From positions 744,001-808,000 of the forward strand of contig CM037467.1 in the NCBI GenBank assembly GCA_021014325.1: a stretch of 64,000 bases of DNA. Direction: 5' to 3'. The notes beneath the pieces are model-generated. The model worked only from the letters and a program-made list of their open reading frames with translations, had not been told where the DNA came from and did no database searches. Both the position numbers and the translations under genes were made by a program. Shown here one piece after another: positions 37,011 through 49,299 of this stretch. The stretch comes from Plazaster borealis (taxonomy: Eukaryota > Echinodermata > Asteroidea > Forcipulatida > Labidiasteridae). The first letter of the stretch is position 1; every line of letters begins with the position of its first letter.

Positions 37011-37887
37011 ATATGCGCTGCAAAAAGGTGTTTGACTCTTTCTTGTACCGTATATGATATGTGACAGCGTTGATACTGTGTTAATTGCCACAAAATTTTA
37101 AAATCATTTTTGTTTCATAAGCAAACCATGGATGTGCCTTTAAGACTAAACAACTGGCAGTAAACACAGGTTTCCATTAGCTATTTTGTTGTATGGTTTG
37201 GCTAAATCTGTCTGTGTACACCCAAACAAAACAGACACTCTAGTGCCCAGCACCTCAACAATGCTAATTGGAAGGGTACGCCCATCAATTAGCAAATATT
37301 GGTTTACAAAATATGCTTTACTCATTCAAGAATCCTATCCAGGTCAGGTTGATTTACAAAATCATCAAAAATAATGACCCAGGTTCCAAACGTTAGTTCT
37401 CAACTACTAGTCAACACCATTAAATTTCTCAAAGTCAAAGTAAATGAACAGAACTCCGGATGCATTCCGGTTTTCCTATTAAATTCTCAACGGGAATTTA
37501 GCATGATAATAATTTCAAATATGTTCGTCGATAGACGATATGTGAGAAAACATTCTTTGACTTGACAAAATATCTGATACTGCTGAAAAGCTATGTGCGA
37601 TACCTGACTGATTTGTATTGCAAAATTTCCCGTGATAATTCTCTTACCAAAAGTAACATACGGTTATCGCGTTATCTAACCTACTTCCACACCCCAAGGA
37701 AATAATGCTTGCTTCTTAAAATTGACATAGCGCCAAAATCCGTGATGAGAAACGACATTTATTGATCTGAAGTAAACCAGAGTCATTACATCTGCCGACA
37801 GTTCTCCGGAAAGAATTTGACAGCAGACAAGCTCAATGCCACTGAGATGTCTTGTGTAGACATTAAGTAGGGCAGATATAAGAAGCT
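37011..37887. other. No gene recognised
   Basis: Short open frames only; nothing identifiable. Confidence 0.35.
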
Positions 37888-38230
37888 TTAATAAAGGAAT
37901 TGTATACGTATGGTAATTGAACTACATAGTTGTATATATATATATACCATAAAACTAACCTGTGAAAATTTCATTTCAAAAGGTGGTAGCGTTTTTGAGA
38001 TATTGCCGAAAATCTGGAGAGGTTATGTCCATGCAGGAAGAATAATCTGCATTCTCAGATTCACATTTTTGGGATAATAAGTGATTCTTTTTTCAATAAC
38101 CGCAGTACTTCGAAGTGAAAAATTTCTCAAAATGCATTATACTATCCAAAGCTGCTGCACTTCTTACCAAGGAAGTTTTTTTCTGCCATTAATTTTCAGA
38201 GTCATTACCAAACGTATACAGACCCTTTAA
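37888..38230 (+). mobile_element. TTAA miniature transposon, type B
   Basis: TTAA at 37888-37891 and 38227-38230. The left end has an extra TA after the target site. Half of the central palindrome remains (CATTCTCAGATTC). It includes a short TA microsatellite near 37932. Confidence 0.87.
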
Positions 38231-39434
38231 CATCAGTGTTTTGTAGATGTGTTCCTATAAATATACCAACCTGTTTCTTCCGTTATCTTAAAAAGCAACA
38301 TAATATAATTAATCCATAACGTAACTGCTTCATGAATTTTTGAAGGTTTTATTAAAAGTAGGTGATTCTATCAATGATGTTTTCATTTGTAAGGAAAGAA
38401 AAATTATAATTGGATTCAGAGATGCATTCTTTCTTCTCACAATCTTTTACAACTTTTGGATATTACGTATCGACTGAAAGAAGAGTCCTCAGTTCTGCTC
38501 TTATAATAATCGTTTCATCTTCTTATTCTCATCTCTTTTTAAATTCCGAAATTGATGTAATTTTATTAAAGTAGTATTGTAGGGAATGTTTTTATTTAAT
38601 TTCTCCGAGTTTCCGAATTGTGTCAATTGGAGAAATGCTGCATTTTAATTTGAATATAATAAATAATTATACTGAAGCGAAGAACATTCTTCCTGGAATA
38701 GCACTTGGCCTATCTATTTTGGGAATATGGAGCACGCTTTTAAAAAAGGACTGCATCTTATTCCGTTTCTGCTCTCTGAAAATGGAAACAGTTCCGGCTC
38801 AATCTAGCCCAAGATTTGATTGAAATTCATTTCTCGACAGCATCCGATTTGACAACGAAAACGGTACCTTTTCAACGTAGTACGATAATATCCACTTGAT
38901 TCTGGCTGAACAATGGAGGTAAAACTAGTTCCTAATGACGTCTTTGTCGAAATACGTTCCATGGTTTAAAAACGGAAATATTGTGAGCCTGACTCGAAAT
39001 ACCTGTGGAAATACCTCTGGAAATCTGCACAATGTTCTTGATTACTCAGTTCTGAAATTGATCTGTGTATAGATTGATCACCATAATGTGTGCCCATGTC
39101 TCGTACTGGTGTGTATACTGGAAACAGCACTGGGTAAAATGTAAGCATTGTGTACAGAGAGTCACCTTGACCGTATTCACCGGGGTGTTCAGTGCACATC
39201 ATGTGCAAGACATAATCTTCAAGATATTGTTGTCAAGTTCAGTTTGATGCAAACTCATTGCTGAGGAGGTACAGGTACGCCTACCTTATACTATCGATCT
39301 ACCCGCCTTCCTTGGAAAGTAATTCGAAACTTGGATTTATGCGAAGATCAAATGAATTTAAATTCTACACATCGTCAAGACGTTCTGTCGTCAACTGAAT
39401 CCGCGACAAGTCAGATTAAAACGGATGCTCATAT
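38231..39434. other. No gene recognised
   Basis: Unique-looking; nothing identifiable. Confidence 0.35.
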
Positions 39435-39808
39435 TTAAAGGTATCGTACACGTTTGGTAATGACTCAAAACAAATATTAACATAAAAACTTACTAGGTAA
39501 CAAGCAACGGAGAGCTGTTGATAGTATAAAACATTGTAGGAAACGACTCCCTCTGAAGTAACGTAGTTTTTGAGAAAGGGGTAATTTCTCACCAAAATAA
39601 TAAAAACTTCTTGCAAGAAGTTTTTATTCCTATCTGAAAGCACACAAATTTGTACAACAAGGGTGTTTTTTCTTTCATCATTTTGTTGCAACTTCGATGA
39701 CCAATTGAGCCCAAATTTTCACAGGTTTGTTATTTTATGCATATGTTGGGATACACCAGGTGAGAACACTGGTCTTTGACAATTTCGAAACGTGTTCAGT
39801 GCCTTTAA
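39435..39808 (+). mobile_element. TTAA miniature transposon, type A, intact central palindrome
   Basis: 374 bp, TTAA at 39435-39438 and 39805-39808. The perfect 30-bp palindrome at 39599-39628 (half-site AATAAAAACTTCTTG) is identical to the one at 36591. It is the best type A reference copy here. Confidence 0.93.
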
Positions 39809-41256
39809 GTAAAAAGACCTTTACAACAGTCAGTATAAAAAGAAAAAAATATATGTTATTTTCTCCTTGCAAGATAGAAGTTATATAATATGACTGAATA
39901 TTGACGGTCAGCACGCTGCCAGCTTATAGGTAAAACTATAATGAAACAATGGAAACACAAGGTTTCAAAGCATTGCGTACAGAATAAGCCAATGAGCAAA
40001 ATTCTTTTGATCTCTATCAAATGACGTCATGTTCAAATGCAATTTTTGTCAAGATGACAGAATTTTAAATGTTCAATTACTTTATGGCGAATATTTTCAG
40101 TATGGACATGATCGCGCATCGTTCTCAGCAATCCCCACCTCTCCATTTCAGTCCACAATAAGAACATCACCAACTTCCAAATATAGGATCTTCTTTCTCG
40201 TTATAATAAACTTAAGACATTCTCAGTACAGGTACTGCTTCCATTCTGTAGAGTGTAGCCGATAATCAAGGAGACGACAACGTTACCTTTTCAAGTCATG
40301 CTAAAGGAGTATTCTCTCTACAGTATTGTCCTTATTTCTTAACTCACTGACATTTAATCAGTCCTCTAAAGAATACCTTTGTCAACTTCCCCCTCGATAT
40401 TCCTGCTAAATTTACGCTTTTGTACACTGCACGTAGCAACCTTTTCGGCAAAAAAATTAAGTGAACATCTCAATTTCAGCTCCCTAGTGCATTTTAAGTG
40501 TAGGGCCTACCCATTTTGCAATATCAACATTATGTTTACATTGCGTTTTTGCAGCAACCGTACGTCTGATCTTTCCCGCCAAAATTATTTTCACAAGGAA
40601 AAGTAACCACGAATTTAGCAAAATGACATGTCGTGCAGTATGCTCAATAGGATGGTCTGAGCGCCTGAATGTGTTTGTAAACCAAGAAACTGAGTAACTC
40701 ATCAAATGACTAAAGCAATTGCCGAAATAAAACGTCCGCAATTTGTCTCCTCTTATTAATCAGATGTGGATATAGAGCGCCCGTCATGACCTGAAAATGG
40801 AGACCTCACAGTCTACAGACGACATAAAGTCTCCCCTAATGAATTATAAAAGCGTCGACAAAGACACATTATTCCTATATGGAGGTGGTTGTAGTTTATT
40901 TCCTTCAGGGCTACCCTTAACACCTCGTGTATGTTTCATCACAACACTTATCTTCCATGTCTTCATTGACACTCTCTGAAGAGACGTTGTCTAATTGATG
41001 ACGTACCTCTGTCCCGGGCTGACATCTTAAAAACACCTATAGTATTGCCGCTGTAGTGATATCTATCACAAAACGCGTTAGAACCGACATAAAAAGGCTG
41101 TTAAAGCGTGTTAACATTTAATATATCTCAATTGAAGCAAGGCATTAGCACGAAAATTTTCAAGCGCCCACGCAAGAAAATAACTAAGCAACAAACAAGA
41201 ATGCAAATGGTAAGGTATATTTCTACTGCAATTGGTATTTTGTAATTACAGAAACA
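39809..41256. other. No gene called
   Basis: An ATG in good context at 40797 opens 44 codons to a possible donor GTATGT at 40929, but the support is too thin to call an exon. Otherwise nothing. Confidence 0.3.
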
Positions 41257-41460
41257 GACAAACAACAACAACAAAAACCCAAACACACCAACGAACAAAC
41301 AATAAAAAACACACACACCCCAACACCCCAACAAACAAACAAACAAACAAACACCCCAACAAACAAACAAACATTAAACAAACAAACAAACACCCAACAA
41401 GCAAACAAACACCCCAACACCCCAACAAACACCCCACCCAACAAACAAACAAACATTCAA
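41257..41460. repeat. CAAA / ACAAACA low-complexity tract
   Basis: Imperfect AAACAAAC units mixed with ACACCCCAAC blocks; the complementary strand gives Cys/Leu/Phe/Val-rich artefact frames. Confidence 0.95.
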
Positions 41461-43582
41461 ATAATACCAGCAATAATCAATCGTACAAGCAAGCAAGCCA
41501 ACAGTCAGCTTGCAACAAGTAAGCACACAGTCAATCCAGATGACAAACAAAAAGCATGCAAGCTACCCTACATCAAACATGCAGGTAAGCAATCAAGCAA
41601 GTCAACGACAAAGCAGAGTTAAATATTTTTTTACAATTTCACATCAATGATCCCAGTACAAAACTAAAACTGTAAAAAATATCAATCAAACAACTAATAT
41701 TAATCAAATGTAGCAGGTGGACTTGTTGTCAGCAAGATATCTTTAGCTATACAAAAGGTAAGCAAACCGTAGCATTTTACAGGCAAGCATTGAGGTAATA
41801 CACAATCAGGCAAAAATGAGTAAACAGTTATGACATGGAAGATGTAATGCTCCTCATGTGAAGTCACTAGAGGATACCGCAACATTCTTGAATTATTCAC
41901 CATGACCGGGGAATAATAAATAATTAATACTCAATACTTAAGTCAATACTAAGGAGTAACACGTCGTATCTGTCCAATTTGATCAGGTATTCGATTTACA
42001 AACAACGAGGGAATTAAACGTGTACGCGTGTACAAATGAATGTTATTTTGCAAAAAAAATGTGACAAGATAAGAGTCGTTTCAGTTGATAGATGAAGATT
42101 CTTAATAGCAACACGAAGGTGTTGAACCACACATTGATGTTTCACTGCGGTCACATGGACAGTGAAATGAACTAACACATCGAATGTTATTTCCCTGGTG
42201 ATTTCACAACGCATCTTTAAAGCTTTAAGGTATCCCACTTTGCTAGTAATTTTGTACGATTTCATGAAACCAATGTAGATGATAAAAATAAATAACATAG
42301 CACTAAAACGTGCATGCAAACATTTTGACCTGCCAAAATGCAATATGATGTAGCTTTTAATATTTTGAAGCATGGAGCAGTCATAAGGCATTTTGTCTTC
42401 TTATCAGTTTTGTAAGATTAGTCTATTACCGGTGTTTGTATCAAGGCGTAATGTGCGAAAGCTTTTACGGAAATAACATTAATCAAGTATACAAATCTAA
42501 AAGTCACCGATCTACGAGGATGTATGATGTTTGTTGGTCACTCAGTATGGGTTTATCAAGTCAAAAATGATACAAATGAAAATATTTTTGAGGCTGGGAC
42601 CCATTGGACCATCCCCTAGATGTCGGTGACTCAATCTGAAATATTCTCTCCAGCATAAAAACAATGGAATACCCCATGAAGATTTCTCCGTTGTCAACGC
42701 AAACATTTGCCCAAGTGCGTGTTTTGCCTCAAAATGTCATTCTAATTTGCGATTCATCTTGCAGAGATGAAGGGAGAAGTCAATGAAACGTGCTGAGGAA
42801 AGAATCTTTCCGTTTAACCGGATTCCTACTCAATTTAGCGACAGGGTTGGTCTAGTTCTATAAGTATTTGAGCTAAATTTGATCCCTCGTCAATCTCGTA
42901 ATATTTTATCTGAGTGTCGTTAAATTGAATCTTTTAACAGCCGTCGGGTTATCTACAGGTTAGAGTGAAATCAGACCTGTGATCCCATGTGATTTGCCAA
43001 TTCACAATTCCCGATGTTTCATTCCCCTTAAAGTTTCCGTTATGAAGTAGGAATAAAACTACTGAAGGTTATTGATTTCCTTGATTTCGTCTGGTCACGT
43101 GGTGTTTTCCGTATAATTCGGGTATACGCAAAATATATATGAGGATTTCATTTTGAGGTGATTGTTATATTTAATCAGTTTATGTAAAAAAGCTAATACA
43201 TTCAGAGAACAGCCGTCAAATTAGCAAGCGCAAATATGAACTATTTTCTGTAGTATTTTTATCACGTTGCGCATCCGTAGGATCTAACACGTGCGACATC
43301 ACATATTTCAAATGATAATCATATTGAAAATACGTTTTGTTTTCTTTGGGCCAGGTTACACGATGCGTCAAAAATTGTCAAAAGGCCAGCAGCTGTAGGA
43401 TAACCATTGCCTTCTGAAACAATCCAAAGGGAACTGGAAGCTATTAATCAACAAAGCCGGTCCAGTCGAGGTTTGTGCTGCAAAAATAGTGTAGAGAACT
43501 GATTGTAATTTACACTGACTTTATTTTCAATTGCAGTTTGGGGTTTAAACCAATTATGTTGTAGTCAAGCACTGTTCATAGT
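41461..43582. other. No gene recognised
   Basis: Includes the longest non-repeat open frame of the window (minus, 42014-42391, 125 residues), which has no recognisable family and the residue bias of AT-rich noncoding DNA. Confidence 0.35.
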
Positions 43583-45212
43583 CGAGTATCAAGAACTGTA
43601 TTAGGGGTGGCTGAGTAGTACTCGAGTACAAGTACTTGGGCCATTGAGGATACGAGTACAAGTGTCTGAGTACTGAGTTTTCTTATACCCAAGTACCAAG
43701 TCCAACAGCTGAGTACCAAGTACTTGGATCTCCGAGTACGAGTACCAGTTGACCAGTTTACTTTGTAAAAAAACCCAACCTGCACATTGGTTTATTGATT
43801 TTGTTTAACTATTTTTTAGACAACGATGTATGCCTGTCATGATAATTATCCGCTAAACATTAATTCATCATAGACAACTTCAATTTAACTTTTTCCAGAG
43901 CTTTATTCCTCTATTCCTTGCATTAACGCACAAACAGGAAAGTGACAAGGAAAGTGGTACTTTGACGGAGTCTGAGTACATTTTCATTTGTTTCGAGTAC
44001 ATGACTTCGAGTAGGCCTACAGATTATTTTTCAGGTGAGTATCGAGTATGTGACTTCGAGTACAGATTATTTTTCGGTTGAGTATCGAGTACGTGACTTC
44101 GAGTACAGATTATTTTTCAGTTGAGTATCGAGTACATGACTTCGAGTGCAGATTATTTTTCAGCTGAGTATCGAGTACATGACTTCGAGTACAGGTTATT
44201 TTTCAGTTGAGTATCGAGTACATGACTTCGAGTACAGATTATTTTTCAGTTGAGTATCGAGTACATGACTTCGAGTACAGATTATTTTTCAGTTGAGTAT
44301 CGAGTACTTGACTTCGAGTACAGATTATTTTTCAGTTGAGTATCGAGTGATTGACTTCGAGTAGGCCTACAGATTATTTTTCAGGTGAGTATCGAGTACA
44401 TGACTTCGAGTACAGATTATTTTTCATTTGAATATCGAGTACATGACTTCGAGTACAGATTATTTTCCAGTTGAGTATTGAGTACATGACTTCGAGTACA
44501 TATTTTTTCAGGTGAGTATCGAGTACATGACTTCGAGTACAGATTATTTTTCAGTTGAGTATCGAGTACATGACTTCGAGTACAGATTATTTTTCAGTTG
44601 AGTATCGAGTACTTGACTTCGAGTACAGATTATTTTTCAGTTGAGTATCGAGTACATGACTTCGAGTAGGCCTACAGATTATTTTTCAGTTGAGTATCGA
44701 GTACATGACTTCGAGTACAGATTATTTTTCATTTGAATATCGAGTACATGACTTCGAGTACAGATTATTTTTCAGTTGAGTATTGAGTACATGACTTCGA
44801 GTACACATTTTTTTTCAGTTGAGTATCGAGTACATGACTTCGAGTACAGATTATTTTTCAGTTGAGTATCGAGTACGTGAGTTCGAGTTCATATTTTTGT
44901 TCAGTGGAGTATCGAGTACATGACTTCGAGTACATATTTTTGTTCAGTGGAGTATCGAGTACATGACTTTGAGTACAGATTATTTTTCAGTTGAGTATTG
45001 AGTACATGACTTCGAGTACAGATTACTTTTCAGTTGCGTATCGAGTACATGACTTCGAGTACAGATTATTTTTCAGTCGAGTATCGAGTACATGACTTCG
45101 AGGGGGAGTACTTTGCTAGCCGAATACGAGTACGGGTATAGGCCTACCAATCAAAACGATACCCGATAAGAGTAGTACTCGACTACTAGTCCCAAGGAGA
45201 TACGAGTACTAC
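43583..45212. repeat. GAGTA-rich region with a 43-bp tandem array (about 26 copies)
   Basis: The core array (about 43985-45110) repeats GAGTATCGAGTACATGACTT then CGAGTACAGATTATTTTTCAGTT. Flanks at 43583-43755 and 45110-45212 are made of GAGTAC/GTACTC words without the 43-bp period. Rare variants (GTAGGCCTAC at 44011, 44361 and 44666; TTCATTTGAATATCG at 44421 and 44726) recur at about 305 bp, showing higher-order duplication of seven-unit blocks. No terminal inverted repeat is clear, though the shared flanks may mean the array grew inside an older element. Confidence 0.95.
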
Positions 45213-46992
45213 AACATAGGTTTGAACCATCAATCAACAAATGTACTCAATCAACAAACGGCAACATAGAAGGCCCGCTGTTAAACCTATGGACTTTTTG
45301 CCGTGAGCATTCATGCATAACATGATCTGCTCAAATCTGTTTGGCAATTAAAATCTTGTTTTTCGTGTTCATTGGTAAGTAAACATTATGGATAAGAATG
45401 CAGAGAGACATACAACCAAAGCATATGGAATGTCGAATCGATTCAACAAAGAATTTATTACATTTTATTTAATTTAACCGTTCTATGCAAAATATTATGT
45501 TGTCCTCGATATAAAGAAAGCCATTGTTAAATGACACAATAATATTATGATTTGTACAGAATACGGTGTGTATCCAAGACTGTGACAACTTAGCTCAATA
45601 ACAATAGATTTCTTTAGAGGTTATGAAAATGATTAACTTCGGAGTAGCGAAGGGCAAAATCAATAAAAGCGTACGTAACTAATTGAAATTTAGATTGGCA
45701 GTTCGTTGTTGACTAATTGGACATGTGCTTTCAACACAAACATAGGTTAGCGTGAAAATGATTCATTTGTGTTGGTAGTTTAATCCTGCTGATGAAGACT
45801 GGGGTTTCGGTCGAAAGTTACAGGTACGGAAAAAAAAATCTTAGTGTTGTGTTCTGCCGTTGACGGCGTGCGTCAAAATTACAATACTGTGACGTCATGT
45901 GTGGGATGTTGCTTTGTCACATGACGTAACATGAGTGAAGACTTACAGGGCTTCTCGCGAATCTTTCTGAAAAGCACCCCAACAGGGTAGTAAAAAGTAT
46001 TGTTTTTTTTACACAATTATAATCTGTTCAATCTCATGTGAACTCAATTTCTTTGTTGATTGAAACACTTAAAATCAATTTCAGCAAAGATCACTTGTTG
46101 CCGTTTTCGTTCAAGTACCGGTAGGTCTTTAACATTAAATTGTAACAAACATAGGTTATTATGCAAAGGGGAAGACTACGTTAATCGCGGTTACCAGTCA
46201 AAATAGTAACACAGAAAATACACTTGACACAAAGACAAACTTGGCGTAGAAAAAAAAATCCGTTGTTTGTATCTTTAATATTGTACAATGCCATGTTATT
46301 AATCTGAAAAAACACATTAATTATATCGTATTGTGCGCAGCTCAAGGATGTAAATTCAACAGTTTTGTTGTCGTGGAAAACTTATACGCTTACTCGAGTT
46401 TTCCCGATATTTTTCTTTAGTCACGATGTGTCTTTATATTGTACCTTTAATGCCACTTCACTCATGTCCTTTTCTTTTAACACCTTACACATTGATGTGG
46501 TTAGAAATGCCCGGGGGAATTGACTTCAAACATATTTTTTCGCTTACAGCTTCCATGCACATAAGTTCTTCCAATGCCAATTCATACAGTAAGTCCAAAA
46601 TATAATAATTATAATATGATAAAAAAAAGCACACAATGTCATGGAATAATGTGAGAGCTCCCTGTGCATTTCTTTCTTATACAAATCCCTGTCAGGAAAA
46701 AAATACATTTCCTTTTTCTCAATTGTCAACATAATTCCATAATAGAAAACGTGGTTCTGTGTTTTAAGTTTGATTCCAGGGACCAAATCCCGTTATTCAG
46801 TATCATGCATTATGGGGGGGGGGGGTAAATTAAAATAATCAAACTGAATAAATAAATACATAAAATTTAGCCTTGTTTAGCCCTGTGAATAGTTCTTTCT
46901 CGATTGAGTTATGGTTTTGTTATGTAGGTGATACTGACAAGCAGATGAAAGTATATTACAGATATTGACAAATTAGGGAGACCTCCAACATA
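45213..46992. other. No gene recognised
   Basis: Contains the hammerhead-like motif at 45789-45816 and a G12 run at 46814-46825. Otherwise unique-looking. Confidence 0.35.
45789..45816 (+). other. Hammerhead-like motif, possible retroelement remnant
   Basis: CTGATGA (45789-45795), one base, GACT (45797-45800), an 8-base loop, GGTC (45809-45812) and GAAA (45813-45816). The stem is four pairs including one G-T. As at 3731-3760, one extra base follows the CTGATGA box, which departs from the standard hammerhead core. No flanking stem I/III partner is obvious. Confidence 0.3.
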
Positions 46993-47075
46993 GGGCTAGA
47001 TAGCTCAGTTGGTAGAGTGTCGGCACGTTAATCTGCAGGTCGCAGGTTCAACCGCTCTAGTTAATTTGTCTTTGT
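46993..47075 (+). mobile_element. tRNA-like SINE head (box A intact, box B broken)
   Basis: GGGCTAGATAGCTCAGTTGG TAGAG gives a perfect box A (TAGCTCAGTTGG). The T-arm reads GGTTCAACCGCTCTAG, where the expected GGTTCGAATCC is deleted, so it cannot fold as a tRNA. TTAATTTGTCTTTGTTC follows instead of a tRNA end. It is best read as a decayed tRNA-derived SINE. Confidence 0.65.
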
Positions 47076-47204
47076 TCAACCCACAAATATTACGAAGGCA
47101 GTAAAAGTACTCGAAAAAGTAACCGACGTAAACAGACCTTCTGGTCCCAGACATGTAATCCTGGATTGAAAATAGCGACACCATCAAATGAGTTCATCTA
47201 CAAA

Positions 47205-47725
47205 CCAATAGCAGTTGTTCAAAAACATGGTTCACAAGTTTGCTACATTGGTTTGTTCAGGTATGCGTAATATTTAATTAGTGTTGTCATCGCTTGTCAC
47301 TGATCGGGCGGTTGTTCCTAATTGGATCACTTGCTGGCCAAGATCCTAAGATGAATGTTGAAACCAAAATAAACATTAATTGGACGTGTGGTGATAAGTT
47401 ATGGTATGCCGTTGAGATTGTTTAATCAAAGTAGCGGCTTATCAATCTTCAGGTTTAATCTACAGACCAACAGCCGGCTCCATCCATCAAGAAACACTCC
47501 TATTGGTTTGTTGCTCAACCTGATGATATTATAGCCAATGACAACACTTCTTTCAATCAATAATAACACCCACTAGGTGTTATCACTTACGCCTTTTGAT
47601 TGGTCTGCAGTCTCGCCATCTTGGATATTCAACCAATTTTCACCCTTATTCATATAAGGAAAAAAAAGAGTTCATTACAAGACTAGTGATTGGTCTGAAA
47701 TAACATCCTTACACACCCAACCAAT
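47205..47725. promoter_or_regulatory. Cluster of ten CCAAT/ATTGG boxes
   Basis: CCAAT or ATTGG occurs at 47205, 47247, 47331, 47379, 47512, 47535, 47599, 47633, 47689 and 47721, several times more often than expected for any five-base word. TGATTGGTCTG is repeated exactly (47597, 47687), as is CCAATGACAA (47535, 47721). CCAAT boxes bind NF-Y in animals. The cluster lies 1.5-2 kb upstream of the exon at 49231, so an upstream control region is possible but unproven. Confidence 0.4.
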
Positions 47726-49230
47726 GACAATGCCTCTTTCCCATTAGTCATTCTGTATATCCTACAAAAACCGACCAGTTCCAAATTTATTGAAGAGTAC
47801 AAAAGCACAGAGAGCATGACCTGCAGCTATGTTAGCGCTCCATCATAAATTGGTAAAATACAATTGTGAACATAAATGTGTTTGAATAAACGAACTTGCT
47901 GTACCCCATTGTGGGCTAAATAGCCCAGGCACTTAGTGGCGTGAGCTAAATTCCCTTTAGTCAGTGCACGTTCGCCTCTTGTAATGTTCCCTTTTGTCTC
48001 TGACTGACCATACAGCATTTCTATTCCTTCCTTGATAACAATGTATCATAATAGTCAATGTATTTTTCATTCGTATAGCTCGAGTGACGGCATGCATCCC
48101 CACACATTGAAATCACAACGTAGTGTGCGCTGCATTAATCATCCAACCTCCACACCAGCAGTCCTGTACAAACCACACAGTGATGTGACCAGCAAAATCA
48201 ACGCACCGCAGCGTGGACTCGTTTTTTCTTGAAGAGAATAACGCCCTGGGCAGAGTCTAATCGGCTTGCAGGGAGGGAAGATAGAGTGCGTTGTAACAAA
48301 ACTCTACCGTTGGGATTCTGCTGCTAGCTAATTCAACCTTCTCCGCGCATGTCTACGCCTATAGGTCACGTCTCTCGCAAACACACCTGTGACAAGACCC
48401 CAGCGTTCAATACACATCGCATCCGTGGTGTCTCCGTCGGTTCGCTTGCTTTCAGACTCCAACGTGGTGCAAGAATTTCATTGGATTCCTCCGTCGACTC
48501 TTTGCCTTACACCTGTTCTCTGCCAGAGAAAGAAAAACAATAAGAGTGACTTCAAAAAGCTACGTGGAGTTGTCTTGCCAAGGTGTTATCCATGCTGGAT
48601 TGACGATAATCGATTCTTTGTGAGTATTCGGATTGAAAGTCGGTTGGCGCTTGGACTGGATCCGGGAAGAGCTGCTCATAATCATTGATGTAACTGCATG
48701 GCCAAACAGTGAATAAAACTTCACCACTCCGTTGCCTCCCAGTTACTTTGAAAATGTTTTCGCAATCCCAATCATAGTTGGAGATCTCGCAAACCATTCC
48801 AAGGCAGATTCTTCAATAACCTTTTTTTGTGATTCTTAAACATCTTTGGATATCCAAACTGGACAGTTTTGAAAACTTTTGTAGTTTGCATGTTTGAACG
48901 AGGGCGGTGTTCTAATCGCACTGCTGCCTGCTGACAAGCCCCAAGTCGGATTTGACATTTATAGTGTGTAAACATTTACCATTGTACTGCATGAGTGGGA
49001 GTGTTTAATCCCCCACTACTACGCGGACTCACACAACGGTTTCCAGCCAAGAAATCAGCGCAATCTGAACAAAAATGTGATACTCTTGTTTTCCGTGAAG
49101 GAAGTTAACATCCAGTCAGGATCTCCCTTCTCGTCAAATTGTTCCATTGGACTTAGGGGGTTGGGTGATATCACCTTACAGTGAGACGAGACTCGTAGAT
49201 GCTTACCTGGATTCTGAAGGGTACTTTACC
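47726..49230 (+). promoter_or_regulatory. Presumed promoter and 5' leader of the exon at 49231
   Basis: Less AT-rich sequence with many short open frames on both strands, none recognised. No TATA box is certain and the transcription start cannot be placed. In the reading frame of the 49231 ATG, the last upstream stop is TGA at 49096-49098 with no ATG in between. An out-of-frame ATG at 49199 opens a short upstream frame that overlaps the exon and, if unspliced, stops at the donor. Confidence 0.35.
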
Positions 49231-49299
49231 ATGCTTCCCATCAAGCGTATACTCCTGCTCCTATGGGCGTTTACCCTCCTGTTGCTTACTAGAGAAACG
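49231..49299 (+). CDS. First coding exon of a secreted or membrane protein (partial)
   Basis: ATG in good context (ACC before it) opens 23 codons: MLPIKRILLLLWAFTLLLL followed by TRET. A basic start (K5, R6) and 13-14 hydrophobic residues (7-19) make a typical signal peptide or signal anchor. The coding segment ends at ACG followed by GTGAGT, a strong splice donor, in phase 0, so the rest of the protein lies on later exons. No compatible next exon is recognised up to 64000; the first intron would be long. A short basic tail plus one hydrophobic segment in its own exon is common in type II Golgi enzymes as well as in secreted proteins, so the family cannot be named. The start is chosen because it is the first in-frame Met after the TGA at 49096. 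Confidence 0.6.

Noticed and set aside
40797..40928. ATG in good context, 44 codons, GTATGT donor
   Set aside because: Weak donor, no promoter evidence, no recognisable sequence; too little to call an exon.
41223..41473. Cys/Val/Leu-rich minus-strand frames
   Set aside because: Translation of the CAAA/ACAAACA low-complexity tract.
42014..42391. 125-residue minus-strand frame
   Set aside because: Amino-acid make-up typical of AT-rich chance frames, no splice or promoter context, no recognised family.
46993..47062. Functional tRNA gene
   Set aside because: Box A is perfect but the T-arm lacks the bases needed for a T-loop, and the anticodon stem does not pair well.
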